From the NCBI GenBank assembly GCA_900555355.1, contig USKV01000118.1, forward strand, positions 1 to 5,421: a stretch of DNA of 5,421 bases, written 5' to 3'. Shown piece by piece: positions 5,309 through 5,421 of the stretch. Origin of the DNA: an uncultured Collinsella sp. GTDB lineage: Bacteria > Actinomycetota > Coriobacteriia > Coriobacteriales > Coriobacteriaceae. Positions within the stretch are counted from its first letter, which is position 1. The number at the start of each line of letters is the position of its first letter. Position numbers and translations under genes: made by a program. The notes under the pieces are model-generated. The model did no database searches. It saw only the letters and a list, made by a program, of their open reading frames with translations, and was not told the DNA's origin.

Positions 5309-5421
5309 ATGAACAACGACCTTTTCAAGGCGGGCGTTTCCCGTCGCGGTTTTCTGACCGGCTCCGCTGCCCTGTGCGCCATGGCGGGCCTCGGCCTCAC
5401 CGGCTGCGGCGGTTCGGGCGC
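5309..5421 (+). CDS. Exported lipoprotein with twin-arginine motif, N-terminus only
   Basis: The first 37 codons of a gene running off the window. ATG 5309 is preceded by AAAGGAA (5298-5304), with AGGA ending 5 nt before the ATG. The visible protein is almost all signal peptide: a polar n-region, a twin-arginine motif SRRGFL (11-16), a hydrophobic stretch (about 17-31) and a lipobox LTGC (30-33) with the lipidated Cys at 33, then a Gly/Ser linker. The product should be exported, perhaps folded through the Tat pathway, and anchored by lipid outside the membrane. Such N-termini are common in ABC transporter substrate-binding proteins and in some redox lipoproteins. The mature domain is not visible, so no function is assigned. 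It is preceded by a probable terminator and a 184-nt gap, so it likely starts its own transcription unit. Confidence 0.85.
   Translation, partial: MNNDLFKAGVSRRGFLTGSAALCAMAGLGLTGCGGSG

Overview
The window is GC-rich DNA with tightly packed plus-strand genes. It most likely comes from an anaerobic, gut-type actinobacterium of the Coriobacteriia (a Collinsella-like organism). That placement is inferred from the GC-biased codon use, lipoprotein-type solute-binding proteins, a strict-anaerobe iron-sulfur reductase, and overall protein style; no marker gene is present to prove it.

Positions 2-3411 hold a modABC operon for high-affinity molybdate (possibly also tungstate) uptake. ModA is a lipoprotein substrate-binding protein whose first residues lie upstream of the window. 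ModB is the membrane permease, here with an unusual exported N-terminal domain of about 180 residues. ModC is the ATPase. The gaps are short (68 nt between modA and modB with the start preferred here, 3 nt between modB and modC). A good intrinsic terminator follows modC at 3423-3457.

Positions 3412-3840 form a 429-nt non-coding region that looks like a promoter plus a long regulatory leader. It contains an inverted repeat around a candidate promoter, a 22-codon reading frame with a near-perfect ribosome binding site, a 10-bp hairpin enclosing the stop codon of that frame, a small terminator-like hairpin with a T5 run, and two competing pairings around the ribosome binding site of the next gene. 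This is the most interesting stretch of the window. I could not match it with confidence to a named riboswitch class.

Positions 3841-5124 encode a complete protein of the 2-hydroxyacyl-CoA dehydratase D superfamily, most like the double-cubane-cluster proteins (YjiM/DCCP type). These are oxygen-sensitive reductases normally powered by a partner ATPase (activase). No activase gene is in the window. A probable terminator lies at 5156-5187, followed by a second hairpin-rich leader and the first 37 codons of an exported lipoprotein with a twin-arginine motif (5309 to the window end).

The modABC operon and the reductase look like separate transcription units. No RNA genes, insertion sequences, CRISPR arrays or attachment sites were seen.
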